From NCBI RefSeq assembly GCF_021049245.1, contig NZ_CP088020.1:998001-1062000 (forward strand): 64,000 nucleotides of DNA, in the 5' to 3' direction. Made by a program: the position numbers and the translations under genes. This DNA is from Radiobacillus kanasensis (lineage in GTDB: Bacteria; Bacillota; Bacilli; Bacillales; Amphibacillaceae). Below, piece after piece: positions 50,723 to 60,924 of this stretch. Position 1 is the stretch's first letter; each line of letters begins with the position of its first letter. The notes below the pieces were generated by a model. The model saw nothing but the letters and a program-made list of their open reading frames with translations. It was not told where the DNA came from and made no database searches.

Positions 50723-51646
50723 ATGGCTGTTTATAAAAATGCTCAACAGTTAATCGGAAATACGCCGTTAGTGGAATTAACAAAGTTCCCCCTTCCTGAG
50801 GGGGTTCGTTTGTTTGCAAAGCTAGAGTTTTATAATCCAGGTGGTAGTGTGAAGGATCGTCTTGGCCAGGAATTAATTCAAGATGCGCTTGATACAGGAA
50901 AACTTTCCCCAGGGGGGACGATCATTGAACCAACCGCAGGAAATACAGGAATCGGACTGGCACTTGCTGCTATCGATAAAAATGTGTCGGTTATTTTTTG
51001 CGTACCGGAGCAATTTAGTAAAGAGAAACAAGAGTTGATGAAAGCGTTAGGAGCCCAAATTGTTCATACGCCAACTAGTCAAGGAATGCGTGGAGCGATT
51101 GCAAAGGCCGAAGAGCTCGTAAAAGAAATTCCAAATAGCTATTCGCCTCAACAATTTGGTAATCCTGCAAACCCTAGAACGTATTACAAAACACTCGGAC
51201 CAGAAATCTGGAATGATTTAAATGGGGAAGTAGATGTATTCCTTGCTGGAGCTGGTACAGGCGGAACGTTTATGGGTACCGCCACGTATCTAAAAGAAAT
51301 GAATCCGAATGTGAAAACAGCAATCGTGGAGCCTGAAGGTTCTGTAATCGCTGGTGGGGAGTCTGGACCGCATAAAACCGAGGGAATTGGAATGGAATTT
51401 TTACCAGACTATATGGATCGCTCTTATTTCGATGAAATTCATACGATTACCGATGAAGACGCATTTGACATGGTAAAAGAACTGGCGAAACGAGAAGGAC
51501 TTCTAGTAGGAAGTTCATCAGGCGCAGCTTGTGTAGCCGCATTAAAAGAAGCGGAAACAGCGAAGCCAGGAACTACGATTGTAACGATTTTCCCAGATTC
51601 AAGTGAACGATATTTGAGTAAGCAGATTTATCAAGGAGGGATTTAA
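50723..51646 (+). CDS. mccA: Cystathionine beta-synthase, O-acetylserine-dependent (MccA)
   Basis: A 307-residue PLP enzyme of the CysK/CBS group. The PLP lysine is in NPGGSVKDRLGQ, the phosphate-binding loop GAGTGGTFMG, and the substrate loop PTAGNTGIGLALA. Its place between luxS and a cystathionine gamma-lyase identifies it as MccA, which condenses homocysteine with O-acetylserine (or serine) to cystathionine; on sequence alone cysteine synthase is an alternative. AGAGGGATAACC precedes the ATG. It ends directly at the next gene's GTG. Confidence 0.9.
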   Translation: MAVYKNAQQLIGNTPLVELTKFPLPEGVRLFAKLEFYNPGGSVKDRLGQELIQDALDTGKLSPGGTIIEPTAGNTGIGLALAAIDKNVSVIFCVPEQFSKEKQELMKALGAQIVHTPTSQGMRGAIAKAEELVKEIPNSYSPQQFGNPANPRTYYKTLGPEIWNDLNGEVDVFLAGAGTGGTFMGTATYLKEMNPNVKTAIVEPEGSVIAGGESGPHKTEGIGMEFLPDYMDRSYFDEIHTITDEDAFDMVKELAKREGLLVGSSSGAACVAALKEAETAKPGTTIVTIFPDSSERYLSKQIYQGGI

Positions 51647-52783
<1,137 letters not shown>

Positions 52784-52791
52784 TTGACTTG

Positions 52792-52818
52792 GCAGTACCT
52801 CGATAGGTACTGCTTTTT
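52792..52818 (+). terminator. Terminator of the yrrT-luxS-mccAB operon
   Basis: A 9-bp perfect stem, GCAGTACCT with AGGTACTGC, is followed by TTTTTCT. Confidence 0.8.
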
Positions 52819-52878
52819 CTATCTATATAAGATTATGATAAAATAACGACGTTAAGGAAATTTTAGGAGGAATGACGA

Positions 52879-54249
52879 ATGTCTAAGCAAGCACTAGAGT
52901 ATTTGCAGTCTAACCGAGATGATTTGTTAACAAAGCTAAATGAATTTTTATCGATTCCGAGTGTGAGTACCGATAAAGTACATAAACAAGATGTGGAGAA
53001 AGCGGCCCAGTTCGTCTCCGATTATTTGAACGACATAGGTTTTGAAAAGGTGGAAGTACAACAAACGAAAGGTCATCCATTAGTGTATGGGGAATGGATG
53101 GGAGCAGGTTCTAATGCTCCAACTGTTTTGCTTTATGGTCACTATGACGTCCAACCAGCTGATCCATTAGAACTGTGGGACAGTGAGCCATTCCAGCCCG
53201 AGGTAAGAGATGGTCGCTTATATGCACGTGGTTCTAGTGATGACAAAGGACAAGTGTTCATGCACTTAGCAGTGTTTGAAGCTTATATGAAAACAGAAGG
53301 AAAACTTCCGATTAATGTGAAGGTATGCATAGAAGGAGAAGAAGAAATCGGTAGTGAAAATCTATACGAGATTCTTCAAGAGAAACAGGAGCAATTCTCT
53401 GCAGATTTTGCCGTTATCTCTGACTCAGGGATGGTTGCGAAAGGGCAACCGACAATTCTTTACGGATTAAAAGGATTCACAGGATTAGAATTCACGGTAC
53501 ATGGACCGTCTAGTGACCTTCATTCTGGCATGTATGGGGGAGCGGTTAAAAATCCATTAATGGCCATGTCCCATATTCTTACTTCTATGAAAAGTGAGGA
53601 CGAAGTAGTACTAGTAGAAGGTTTCTACGATGGAGTGGATGAGCTTTCTGATGAAGAAAGGAAGCTGATTGCGGAAGTACCGGGAGAAGATTTTGTTCAG
53701 TCTACGGGAATTCCTGAGGTAACACCGGAGAAGGGCTACACGGCTAAAGAACATACGATGGCCCGTCCAACACTTGAGATTAATGGAATGTTTGGTGGTT
53801 ATCAAGGAGAAGGAACGAAAACGATTATTCCTTCCTACGCAACAGCCAAACTAACTTCCCGCCTCGTACCAGGACAGGATCCAGAGCATGTGCAACAGCT
53901 TTTAATTGACCATATTCACAAACATACACCTAAAGGGGTTACAGTGGACATTAAGAAAGAACCACTATCGGCTAAAGCGTATAAAGTAGATCCGAATCAT
54001 CCGTTAGTAGAAAAAGCTGCGCAAAGTTTTACAAAAGCGTTTGGTAAGGAAACCGTGTACGTTCGCATGGGTGGCTCAATCCCAGTTGTGGAATGGATTG
54101 AAGCGGTTTATAAAATGCCAATTGTATTATTGGGATTCGGTACACCTGAGGATCGTCTACATTCCCCCAATGAGAGCTTTCCACTCGAAAACTTTGATAA
54201 AGGGATGGAGACACTTGTTTATTATTGGCAACAAGTTCAAGAAGGTTAA
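52879..54249 (+). CDS. M20 family metallodipeptidase
   Basis: A 456-residue cytoplasmic zinc peptidase. Metal-binding motifs are TVLLYGHYDVQPADP (His and Asp), YARGSSDDKGQ, and the catalytic Glu pair in CIEGEEEIGSENL; the lid domain spans ~205-365 and holds DLHSGMYGGAVKNP. RMGGSIPVVEWIE and the final DRLHSPNESFPLENFDKGME complete the site. It resembles carnosinase-like and succinyl-diaminopimelate-type dipeptidases. TTTAGGAGGAATGACGA precedes the ATG. It is monocistronic. Confidence 0.92.
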   Translation: MSKQALEYLQSNRDDLLTKLNEFLSIPSVSTDKVHKQDVEKAAQFVSDYLNDIGFEKVEVQQTKGHPLVYGEWMGAGSNAPTVLLYGHYDVQPADPLELWDSEPFQPEVRDGRLYARGSSDDKGQVFMHLAVFEAYMKTEGKLPINVKVCIEGEEEIGSENLYEILQEKQEQFSADFAVISDSGMVAKGQPTILYGLKGFTGLEFTVHGPSSDLHSGMYGGAVKNPLMAMSHILTSMKSEDEVVLVEGFYDGVDELSDEERKLIAEVPGEDFVQSTGIPEVTPEKGYTAKEHTMARPTLEINGMFGGYQGEGTKTIIPSYATAKLTSRLVPGQDPEHVQQLLIDHIHKHTPKGVTVDIKKEPLSAKAYKVDPNHPLVEKAAQSFTKAFGKETVYVRMGGSIPVVEWIEAVYKMPIVLLGFGTPEDRLHSPNESFPLENFDKGMETLVYYWQQVQEG

Positions 54250-54356
54250 AACAGTTTGTAGAGTTTGTTAAATCAAGCATTTGTGATTGACACGATGTGT
54301 GTCCACGTTATAGGATAAGGATTGCTAAAGAATCTACGAAGTAAGGAGTTGTTCTT

Positions 54357-54707
54357 ATACTTAGTTTCGCAGTAGTTCTTATTCTATTATTGTTTATTAT
54401 TCTTTACTCACGAACTTTTCCGATATCGGGGATTCCTTGTATCGATATAAATAAAGATCCACATACTCCTCACCGTGTAATGGTGGATATTCGCGACTAT
54501 AATGTTGCTTCTAATGATATGATTAATGGTTCTATCTCTATACCTTTAGCGTATTTGAAACGATACCATCATGAAATTCCACGGGAAGAAGTGCATGTTA
54601 TCGCATCCGACAAAATAGAACGAAATCTTGGAGTTCGAGTCTTAAGAAGTAAAGGCTTTAAGGTAACCGGTTATACATTAACGGAATGTGGATGTCAGCA
54701 AAAATAG
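54357..54707 (+). CDS. Membrane-anchored rhodanese-like protein lacking the catalytic Cys
   Basis: The frame encodes an N-terminal hydrophobic helix (LSFAVVLILLLFIILYS) and a small rhodanese-like domain: VMVDIRDYNVASNDMINGSI (the VDIRD signature) and SIPLAYLKRYHHEIP. The active-site position reads VIASDKIERNLGVRVL, without Cys, so it cannot transfer sulfur; a C-terminal CGC might bind something else. Initiation is unclear. TAAGGAG (54342-54348) points to the ATA codon at 54357, which covers the whole helix, whereas the first standard codon in frame is TTG 54390, within the helix. The frame upstream is open. Confidence 0.65.
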   Translation: MLSFAVVLILLLFIILYSRTFPISGIPCIDINKDPHTPHRVMVDIRDYNVASNDMINGSISIPLAYLKRYHHEIPREEVHVIASDKIERNLGVRVLRSKGFKVTGYTLTECGCQQK

Positions 54708-54714
54708 TTTAGTT

Positions 54715-54753
54715 AGCCTTTGAACGCTTCGATGTTCAGGGGCTTATTTTTTT
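54715..54753 (+). terminator. Terminator after the rhodanese-like gene
   Basis: AGCCTTTGAAC pairs with GTTCAGGGGCT (two wobbles) around an eight-base loop, followed by TATTTTTTT. Confidence 0.75.
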
Positions 54754-54829
54754 GCATTGAGCTCGCCTTCATCATTAATCCTTTCTGAACATATAGTAAT
54801 AGTACTATATGAAAAGGAGAGGTCGCCCT

Positions 54830-56236
54830 TTGAAACAAGCGGATCATCTTGCCTTAGAGAAATCCATTGCCGAGATTACCGAGATAGCCAAAGGATTTGG
54901 CTTAGATTTTTATCCGATGCGTTATGAAATATGTCCACCTGAAATTATTTACACATTCGGTGCCTACGGGATGCCGACTCGCTTTTCACACTGGAGCTTT
55001 GGCAAGCAATTTCATAAAATGAAGCTTCAATATGACCTTGGTCTAAGCAAAATCTACGAACTTGTCATCAACTCCAACCCTTGTTATGCCTTTCTGCTTA
55101 ACTCCAATTCTCTTATCCAAAACAAATTAATTGTGGCGCACGTCCTAGCCCATTGTGACTTTTTTAAAAACAATGCTAGATTTCAAAATACCAATCAAGA
55201 CATGGTGGAAAGTATGTCAGCGACAGCAGAGCGAATTGCTGCTTATGAAAAAGAATATGGAATAGACGAGGTAGAATCGTTTTTAGATGCCATTTTAGCG
55301 ATTCAGGAGCACATTGATCCAACTTTATTAAAGCCGCAACTAGAGTGGGAGGATGAAGAAGAGGAAGTTGATAAACAGGATGCTGGACCTTATGCAGACT
55401 TATGGGCACTTGATGAAACCAACGAAAAACCAACGAAGCCAAAACGACGTAAAAAGAAGTTTCCGCCTCACCCCGAAAAAGATTTGTTACTCTTTATCGA
55501 GGAACATAGCCGTCATCTAGAAAACTGGCAACGAGACATACTCACCATGATGCGTGAGGAGATGCTGTATTTTTGGCCACAGTTGGAAACGAAAATCATG
55601 AACGAAGGCTGGGCTTCCTACTGGCATCAACGGATCCTCCGTGAAATGGATCTGACAAGCGATGAATCTATTGAGTTTGCGAGTTTAAATGCAGGGGTCG
55701 TGCAGCCCTCCAAAACACAAATAAATCCGTACTACCTTGGAGTCAAAATGTTTGAAGACATTGAAGAGCGGTTTAACAACCCAACTGAAGAAATGAAACG
55801 ATGGGGAGTGGAACCAGGGTCAGGAAGAGAAAAGATATTTGAAGTAAGAGAAATAGAATCCGATATTTCCTTCTTACGTAATTATTTGACGAAGGATTTT
55901 GTAGAACGAGAGGACCTTTACTTATTTGAAAAACAAGGGAATGAGTATAAGGTGACCGATAAAAGTTGGGAAAATGTCCGTGATCAACTCATTGCAATGC
56001 GTGTGAATGGTGGATTCCCATTTATTACAGTTCAAAATGGGGATTACTTGTTTAATGGGGAGCTTTACTTGAAGCACCACTTTGAAGGAGTGGAACTGGA
56101 TCTCACTTATTTAGAAAAAACATTGCCTTACATTTATCAGCTCTGGGGAAGAACTGTTCATATGGAAACGGTTATTGAGGAGCGGGAAGCGTTGTTTACG
56201 TATGATGGGAATAAAGTGATGAAGCAATACTTGTAA
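54830..56236 (+). CDS. spoVR: Stage V sporulation protein R
   Basis: A 468-residue protein, the same length as B. subtilis SpoVR. Family motifs are visible: [48 protein letters not shown] and [16 protein letters not shown]; an acidic and basic low-complexity hinge lies near residues 165-215. [18 protein letters not shown] is the most conserved stretch. SpoVR is needed for normal spore cortex. The start is TTG 54830 behind AAAAGGAGAGG; the ATG at 54809 contains that ribosome site. The terminator is shared with the converging antiporter gene. Confidence 0.95.
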   Translation: MKQADHLALEKSIAEITEIAKGFGLDFYPMRYEICPPEIIYTFGAYGMPTRFSHWSFGKQFHKMKLQYDLGLSKIYELVINSNPCYAFLLNSNSLIQNKLIVAHVLAHCDFFKNNARFQNTNQDMVESMSATAERIAAYEKEYGIDEVESFLDAILAIQEHIDPTLLKPQLEWEDEEEEVDKQDAGPYADLWALDETNEKPTKPKRRKKKFPPHPEKDLLLFIEEHSRHLENWQRDILTMMREEMLYFWPQLETKIMNEGWASYWHQRILREMDLTSDESIEFASLNAGVVQPSKTQINPYYLGVKMFEDIEERFNNPTEEMKRWGVEPGSGREKIFEVREIESDISFLRNYLTKDFVEREDLYLFEKQGNEYKVTDKSWENVRDQLIAMRVNGGFPFITVQNGDYLFNGELYLKHHFEGVELDLTYLEKTLPYIYQLWGRTVHMETVIEEREALFTYDGNKVMKQYL

Positions 56237-56241
56237 AAATG

Positions 56242-56270
56242 GGAGCAGACTATTCGGTCTGCTCCTTTTT
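56242..56270. terminator. Terminator between spoVR and the antiporter gene
   Basis: A 9-bp perfect stem, GGAGCAGAC with GTCTGCTCC, is followed by TTTTT on the plus strand. It overlaps the end of the antiporter coding sequence. Confidence 0.8.
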
Positions 56271-57719
56271 CTGTGTTTGAATTTTTCTCATAAATATATG
56301 ATTGACTTGCTTGCGTTTGGATTTTGGTGCCAAGACATAGACGATGTCCCCTTCTTGGAGGGTAGTGGTACCAGTTGGAGTCACTACATTATCACCTCGT
56401 ATGACGGCAGATATCAGCGTATCCCTCGGCAGTTTAATTTCAGATAACATCTTATTTAGCACAACGGAATGATCCTTTATAGCGATTTCGGATATTTCCG
56501 ATGATGATTTTCCAATAGAAACTAATTCTAAGGTATGGGGAGAGGAAAACTTCTCCTGGCCAGATAATCCGAGATAGTCTGCTAAAGGAGAGATTGCTGC
56601 TCCTTGGACTAAGGCTGATGTGAACACGACGAAAAATACGACATTAAATAGGAGCTGGCTATTTTCTAATCCAGCAATCATCGGATACGTCGCTAGCACA
56701 ATTGGTACAGCCCCTTTTAAGCCTGATATCGATAAGAAAATTTTATCCGCTACGGAAAATTTCATGTTTATCGTACTTAAGAAGACCCCGATAGGTCTTG
56801 CTACCAAAATGAGTAGTAAGGAAAGAATAATCCCTTGCCAAAATATGTCTAGCAATTGACTTGGGAAAACTAATAGACCTAATAAAATGAACATAAGAAT
56901 CTGCATCATCCAAGCGAAGCCTTCATTAAATCGGAATATGGAATGACGGTAGGTCAGATCAGAATTTCCGACTAATAAAGCCATGATATAGACCGCTAAA
57001 AAGCCACTACCTTGGAGGAAACTTGTGAGGCTATAGGTTAGGATAGCGAATCCTAAAGCTAAAATAGGATAAAGACCAGAGGAATCTAAGTTAATTTTAT
57101 TAATGCTCCATACGGTAACTTTCCCCATTATTAAGCCCATTGCTAACCCGAATCCCATTTGCCATAAAAATCTTAGAGTAATCCCAAGAATGTTTAGCTC
57201 AGGAGATTGGATCAAGGAAATGAAGGAAACGGTTAGGAATATAGCCATCGGATCATTGGTCCCGGACTCTGCCTCAAGTGTTGATCCTAGTTTCTGTTTT
57301 ATATTTTTATTCCCGATTACTGCAAATACTGCAGCTGCATCGGTTGAGCCTACAATCGCTCCAAATAGAAGTCCTTCTAACCATGGTAGGTCCAAAATGT
57401 ACTTGGCAAATACTCCGATGACTACGGTAGTGACAAGCACACCGATAGTCGCTAGAGAAAGGGAGGGTTTAATCACCTTTCTAATATTCGGCCAATTGCT
57501 TTGCATTCCACCTTCGAAGAGGATAACAACTAGTGCAAGGATCCCAAATAATTGAGTAAGTAAGGCATTGTCATAGTAAATGAAATTAGAAAGAATCATG
57601 CCAACCATGATGTAAAAAACAAGAGAAGGGAGACCGAGTCGTGAGGAGAATTTTGTAGTCAAGACACCAATAATAAGCAAAATAGAGATAAGTATAAAGG
57701 AATTATTTATGTTTTCCAC
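56250..57719 (-). CDS. CPA1-type K+(Na+)/H+ antiporter with C-terminal RCK_C (TrkA-C) domain
   Basis: A 489-residue protein with about twelve membrane segments and the NhaP2/CvrA layout: LGLPSLVFYIMVGMILSN, the ion-binding GAIVGSTDAAAVFAVIG and LEAESGTNDPMAIFLTV (Asn-Asp pair), and SISGLKGAVPIVLATYP. Residues ~395-470 form a regulatory RCK_C domain (IKDHSVVLNKMLSEIKLPRDT; LQEGDIVYVLAP), where ligands such as c-di-AMP bind in relatives. It exchanges K+ or Na+ for protons, useful under salt or alkaline stress. AAGGGGTGATAACA precedes the ATG. It is convergent with spoVR. Confidence 0.9.
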   Translation of the reverse strand: MENINNSFILISILLIIGVLTTKFSSRLGLPSLVFYIMVGMILSNFIYYDNALLTQLFGILALVVILFEGGMQSNWPNIRKVIKPSLSLATIGVLVTTVVIGVFAKYILDLPWLEGLLFGAIVGSTDAAAVFAVIGNKNIKQKLGSTLEAESGTNDPMAIFLTVSFISLIQSPELNILGITLRFLWQMGFGLAMGLIMGKVTVWSINKINLDSSGLYPILALGFAILTYSLTSFLQGSGFLAVYIMALLVGNSDLTYRHSIFRFNEGFAWMMQILMFILLGLLVFPSQLLDIFWQGIILSLLLILVARPIGVFLSTINMKFSVADKIFLSISGLKGAVPIVLATYPMIAGLENSQLLFNVVFFVVFTSALVQGAAISPLADYLGLSGQEKFSSPHTLELVSIGKSSSEISEIAIKDHSVVLNKMLSEIKLPRDTLISAVIRGDNVVTPTGTTTLQEGDIVYVLAPKSKRKQVNHIFMRKIQTQKKEQTE

Positions 57720-57804
57720 TTCGTGTTATCACCCCTTTTCCTTAGGAACTTACTACTTTATTATATCAAATTGAAATTTCAAAGAGTAATATTACACCTT
57801 GTTC

Positions 57805-58101
57805 TCATCGACCATTTCGTTTTCGTTCATTGGACTTTCTTATTTTCATTATCCTTGTCGGTGGCTGTTTACGAATCCACTTTATGAAGCGAGAAAGCTG
57901 ATCATCTTGCCGCAAATCTTCTAACGATGTTAAGCGAATGGCAATTTCATCATTTGTATAAAGGGCATGAATTTGCTTATGGCAAGGAATGCAGAGGTTT
58001 GCTGTAGCTCCAAATGTTCCTCCTTTTTCTTTTGGAAGTAGATGGTGTACAGTCGTTTTCACTTCATCACGTCCACAAAGTTCACAATAGTCTTTCTTCA
58101 A
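57805..58101 (-). CDS. HNH endonuclease family protein
   Basis: A 98-residue protein with a full HNH zinc-finger nuclease pattern: CELCGRDE, VHHLLPKEKGG and ATANLCIPCHKQIH, with four Cys for zinc and the catalytic His pair. The C-terminal part is strongly basic (KIRKSNERKRNGR). Free-standing HNH proteins of this size occur on Bacillaceae chromosomes with unknown role; no phage or restriction genes flank it here. It is monocistronic; AAAGGGGATAGC precedes the ATG. Confidence 0.85.
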   Translation of the reverse strand: MKKDYCELCGRDEVKTTVHHLLPKEKGGTFGATANLCIPCHKQIHALYTNDEIAIRLTSLEDLRQDDQLSRFIKWIRKQPPTRIMKIRKSNERKRNGR

Positions 58102-58222
58102 TATGCTATCCCCTTTCCAACATTCACCTAAGAAAAAAATGAAGTAACATAACTCTAATCTGAATGGTAGACGGTCCTCTTGTAAAAACTACTCTACATG
58201 TAAATCTTCAAGAGGTGCTTCT

Positions 58223-59008
58223 ATGAAATCAAATCAAAGCAATCAGAATCGGAATAAGATTGCACAAATTAGTGTTTTTGGAACAACCCAAATCCATTTA
58301 AGGAATCCCTATATAATTGCACTTTGGTCCGTTGCTTTTCCTGGATATGGTCATTTGTTGTTATCCAAGTATTTACGTGGTTATAGTTTAGTTCTATGGG
58401 AGATTTTTATTAATCAAAGCACGCATTTAAATCTTGCCATGGTCTATTCGTTTACAGGTGACATTGAATCCGCCAAAGAAGTATTAAATCTTCGATATAT
58501 GCATCTATATATTCCCGTTTATATATTTGCCATTTGGGACAGCTATCGTACGACAGTGGATTTAAATAAAATTTATCTGCTTGGTGAGAAGGAAGTATCG
58601 TCTATGCAAAAAGTAATACTTAAACCGTTTGAAATCAATTACCTCGATAAAAGAAGACCACTTGTCGCAACGCTTTGGGCTATGACTATCCCTAGTGTGG
58701 GGCAGTTATATAACCATAGAATATTTGGGGCTATTTTCACCCTCGCCATTACAGTAGTATTTATGCACTTTTCACATTTTCTTGAGGGTTTTCATTATTT
58801 ACTCCTAGGAGATGTACAAAAATCTACGGAGGTATTAAGAGCCCAATGGCTTCTCTATCTCCCTTCGTTTTACTTTTTTACAATCTATGATTCCTATATG
58901 AATACGGTTGAAAACAATAAGCTTTTTGAAGTGGAACAAAAAAAATACTTGAAAAATTGTTATCAACCAAAAGGATTCACCGTTAAGAAAGGTGTGAAAG
59001 TAAATTAA
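58223..59008 (+). CDS. Membrane protein made of two repeated halves, unknown function
   Basis: A 261-residue protein. Residues ~27-118 and ~143-236 are clearly related to each other: RNPYIIALWSVAFPGYGHLL matches RRPLVATLWAMTIPSVGQLY, GDIESAKEVLNLRYMHLYIP matches GDVQKSTEVLRAQWLLYLPS, and IWDSYRTTVDLNK matches IYDSYMNTVENNK. Each half has two hydrophobic segments, the last in each preceding the DSY motif. An N-terminal Asn/Gln-rich tail precedes. The proline-glycine motif recalls TM2-type proteins. I do not know a function. GAGGTGC precedes the ATG. The next gene starts two bases after its stop. Confidence 0.8.
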   Translation: MKSNQSNQNRNKIAQISVFGTTQIHLRNPYIIALWSVAFPGYGHLLLSKYLRGYSLVLWEIFINQSTHLNLAMVYSFTGDIESAKEVLNLRYMHLYIPVYIFAIWDSYRTTVDLNKIYLLGEKEVSSMQKVILKPFEINYLDKRRPLVATLWAMTIPSVGQLYNHRIFGAIFTLAITVVFMHFSHFLEGFHYLLLGDVQKSTEVLRAQWLLYLPSFYFFTIYDSYMNTVENNKLFEVEQKKYLKNCYQPKGFTVKKGVKVN

Positions 59009-59009
59009 T

Positions 59010-59468
59010 ATGCAGGTTTTTGCAACCTTTGACCATTCCGACTATGTAGAACTTGCCATTCGAAAACTTGAACAAGAGGGATTCTGTGACATTTTTGCAG
59101 TTCCGTTAGATAAACGAACAGAGGGTGCAAAAATCTTTGATACGCTCCACCAATCAGATGGGATTTCTCTTATTAATAAAGGAATGTTTCTTGCTGTCAT
59201 TTTTTCCGTGATTTTATCTAGTAGAGGTTTTGAATTGGATTGGGGACCCATTATTTGGGGCTTGATTGGTGCTGGTGGAGGGTTTGTTTTAGGTTTTTTG
59301 ATTGATTTCATTATCGTGGCTATAAAGAGAAGGAACAAAAAGACGACAAAAGGAAAGCAAGCTGACTTAATTCTTATTGTTACTTGTGAGGACATACAAG
59401 GAAAACAAGTGGAAGAAATTTTATGGGATTATCTAGCGTTGGGCGTTGCCAAGGTAAAACAGCAGTAA
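59010..59468 (+). CDS. Small membrane protein of unknown function
   Basis: A 152-residue protein. A soluble N-terminal ~55 residues (FDHSDYVELAIRKLEQEGF) resemble the first beta-alpha unit of stress-related DUF1269/flavodoxin-like proteins. Hydrophobic segments at ~59-75 (GMFLAVIFSVILSS) and ~82-108 (PIIWGLIGAGGGFVLGFLID) follow, then a basic loop and a C-terminal alpha/beta element (LILIVTCEDIQGKQVEEIL). It is probably co-transcribed with the two-half membrane protein. The ribosome site is weak, suggesting translational coupling. No function is known to me. Confidence 0.75.
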   Translation: MQVFATFDHSDYVELAIRKLEQEGFCDIFAVPLDKRTEGAKIFDTLHQSDGISLINKGMFLAVIFSVILSSRGFELDWGPIIWGLIGAGGGFVLGFLIDFIIVAIKRRNKKTTKGKQADLILIVTCEDIQGKQVEEILWDYLALGVAKVKQQ

Positions 59469-59523
59469 AACTCCCTTATGGACACTTGATAAAAGGAATA
59501 AATAAGAACGAAGGAGGGAAACC

Positions 59524-60561
59524 ATGCGAAGGTTATCGGTATTGATATCCTTATTTTTACTTTTGATAGGAAGTGGATGCACGAATGAAAATGTAGATGT
59601 TGATCAAATCATGAATCAAGTTACAGAGGCACAGGAAAATCTATCCGCGTATCATGCGATTGTATCTTCAACTAGTAATTATGATGGGGAAGAAGAAACT
59701 ATTCGATATGAGGAATGGATAGAGAAGCCGAACAAAAGTCGAATGGAATACGAAGATGGGTACTTAATTGTGAGTAATGGAGAGAGTACATGGATTTATA
59801 ATGAACAAGCAAATGAAGTCATTGTCGAAGAAGAAATGGCTACTGGGGACATGAATCAGACAGATTTTCTAAAAGACATGATTCAAGAAATGGTCGACAA
59901 TAATACCGTAGAGATCATGGGTTCTGAAGAAGTATCTGGGCGAGACGCGTATCATGTAATGTTAACTCCAAAAGACACAAAGCTTTATCAAGACAAAATG
60001 GAATTTTGGTTTGACAAAGAAACGTGGCTTCCGCTGAAGATTCATACGGGCATGGAAGGCTTTGAGACGACGATTGTATATGAAAGCATAAAGTTTAGCG
60101 AGGACCAAGATGATTCCTTATTTACCTTTGAAATACCCGATGGAACGAATGTATTAACTTCCGATGATTTTGAGGTCGAAAGTCAGTCCCCTGAAGAAAT
60201 TATAGAACTAGCAACTTTTCCCGTCCCTGAAATAACCAAACTCCCTGAAAACTACGAGCTCGGTGACAGCTACTACGATCAGGAATATAGTATGGCAAAC
60301 TTTGTCTATTACGATAAAGAGAACGAGTATGAGAGCATTGCTCTGATGGTAAGTGCAGACCCAGACGGTGAAATGTTACATGAAATTCCATATGAAGACG
60401 GAGAAACTGTCACGATAGATGGCAAAGAAATGACCTATATTGCCTACGAAGAGATGCAAAGCTTTATTTGGGGGGTAAATGGGATGTTGTATGATGTTAC
60501 GATTATGAGCCAAGATATTTCGAAAGAAGAAGCAATGGACATTGTGAAATCTGTCGAATGA
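59524..60561 (+). CDS. LolA-like/DUF4367 lipoprotein
   Basis: A 345-residue lipoprotein with lipobox GSGC (Cys ~19). Residues ~30-215 resemble the LolA-like fold of bacterial lipoprotein-sorting proteins, with SAYHAIVSSTSNYDG, WIEKPNKSRMEY and FWFDKETWLPLKI, and the C-terminal ~100 residues (LPENYELGDSYYDQEYSM) resemble DUF4367. In Gram-positives this pair of domains occurs on surface lipoproteins and anti-sigma-like proteins with no settled function. GAAGGAGGGAAACC precedes the ATG. It follows the small membrane gene by 55 bases. Confidence 0.8.
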   Translation: MRRLSVLISLFLLLIGSGCTNENVDVDQIMNQVTEAQENLSAYHAIVSSTSNYDGEEETIRYEEWIEKPNKSRMEYEDGYLIVSNGESTWIYNEQANEVIVEEEMATGDMNQTDFLKDMIQEMVDNNTVEIMGSEEVSGRDAYHVMLTPKDTKLYQDKMEFWFDKETWLPLKIHTGMEGFETTIVYESIKFSEDQDDSLFTFEIPDGTNVLTSDDFEVESQSPEEIIELATFPVPEITKLPENYELGDSYYDQEYSMANFVYYDKENEYESIALMVSADPDGEMLHEIPYEDGETVTIDGKEMTYIAYEEMQSFIWGVNGMLYDVTIMSQDISKEEAMDIVKSVE

Positions 60562-60645
60562 TTGGGACTTGTATCCAATTTACTTTTTGATTTTAATAGT
60601 GATATACTAACATTACTATAATGAAAGGGAGTGTTATCTTCATAC

Positions 60646-60831
60646 ATGGGCGACGACGATGGTAAACAGGTCTCCAAGTTGTATCGTAAGGTGATGACTT
60701 CAAATGAAATGAAGGCTTTTTTGATTCTCGAGAAATGTGACGAGGAAATCAAAAGGAAATTGAAGCTAAAACTACAACGTAACGGATCAACTAGAGCAAA
60801 AGACATGCTTGAAAGATTGCAAAATATTTAA
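60646..60831 (+). CDS. Small basic protein of unknown function
   Basis: A protein of about 61 residues with mixed charge and predicted helices (KQVSKLYRKVMTSNEMKAF, then KRKLKLKLQRNGSTRAKDML). GAAAGGGAG lies 14 bases before the ATG, a longer gap than usual; an in-frame GTG at 60631 overlaps that site. The frame ends at a clear terminator, supporting a real gene. I do not recognise a family. Confidence 0.6.
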   Translation: MGDDDGKQVSKLYRKVMTSNEMKAFLILEKCDEEIKRKLKLKLQRNGSTRAKDMLERLQNI

Positions 60832-60834
60832 AAG

Positions 60835-60873
60835 GAAAATGACTGACCTATGGATGGTTCAGTCATTTTCTTG
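60835..60873 (+). terminator. Terminator after the small basic protein gene
   Basis: A 12-bp perfect stem, GAAAATGACTGA with TCAGTCATTTTC, is followed by TTG. Confidence 0.75.
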
Positions 60874-60924
60874 TTTAGTATAGGAAATTATAAAATTTGC
60901 CTGGTGTGGATAAACATACTGCAA

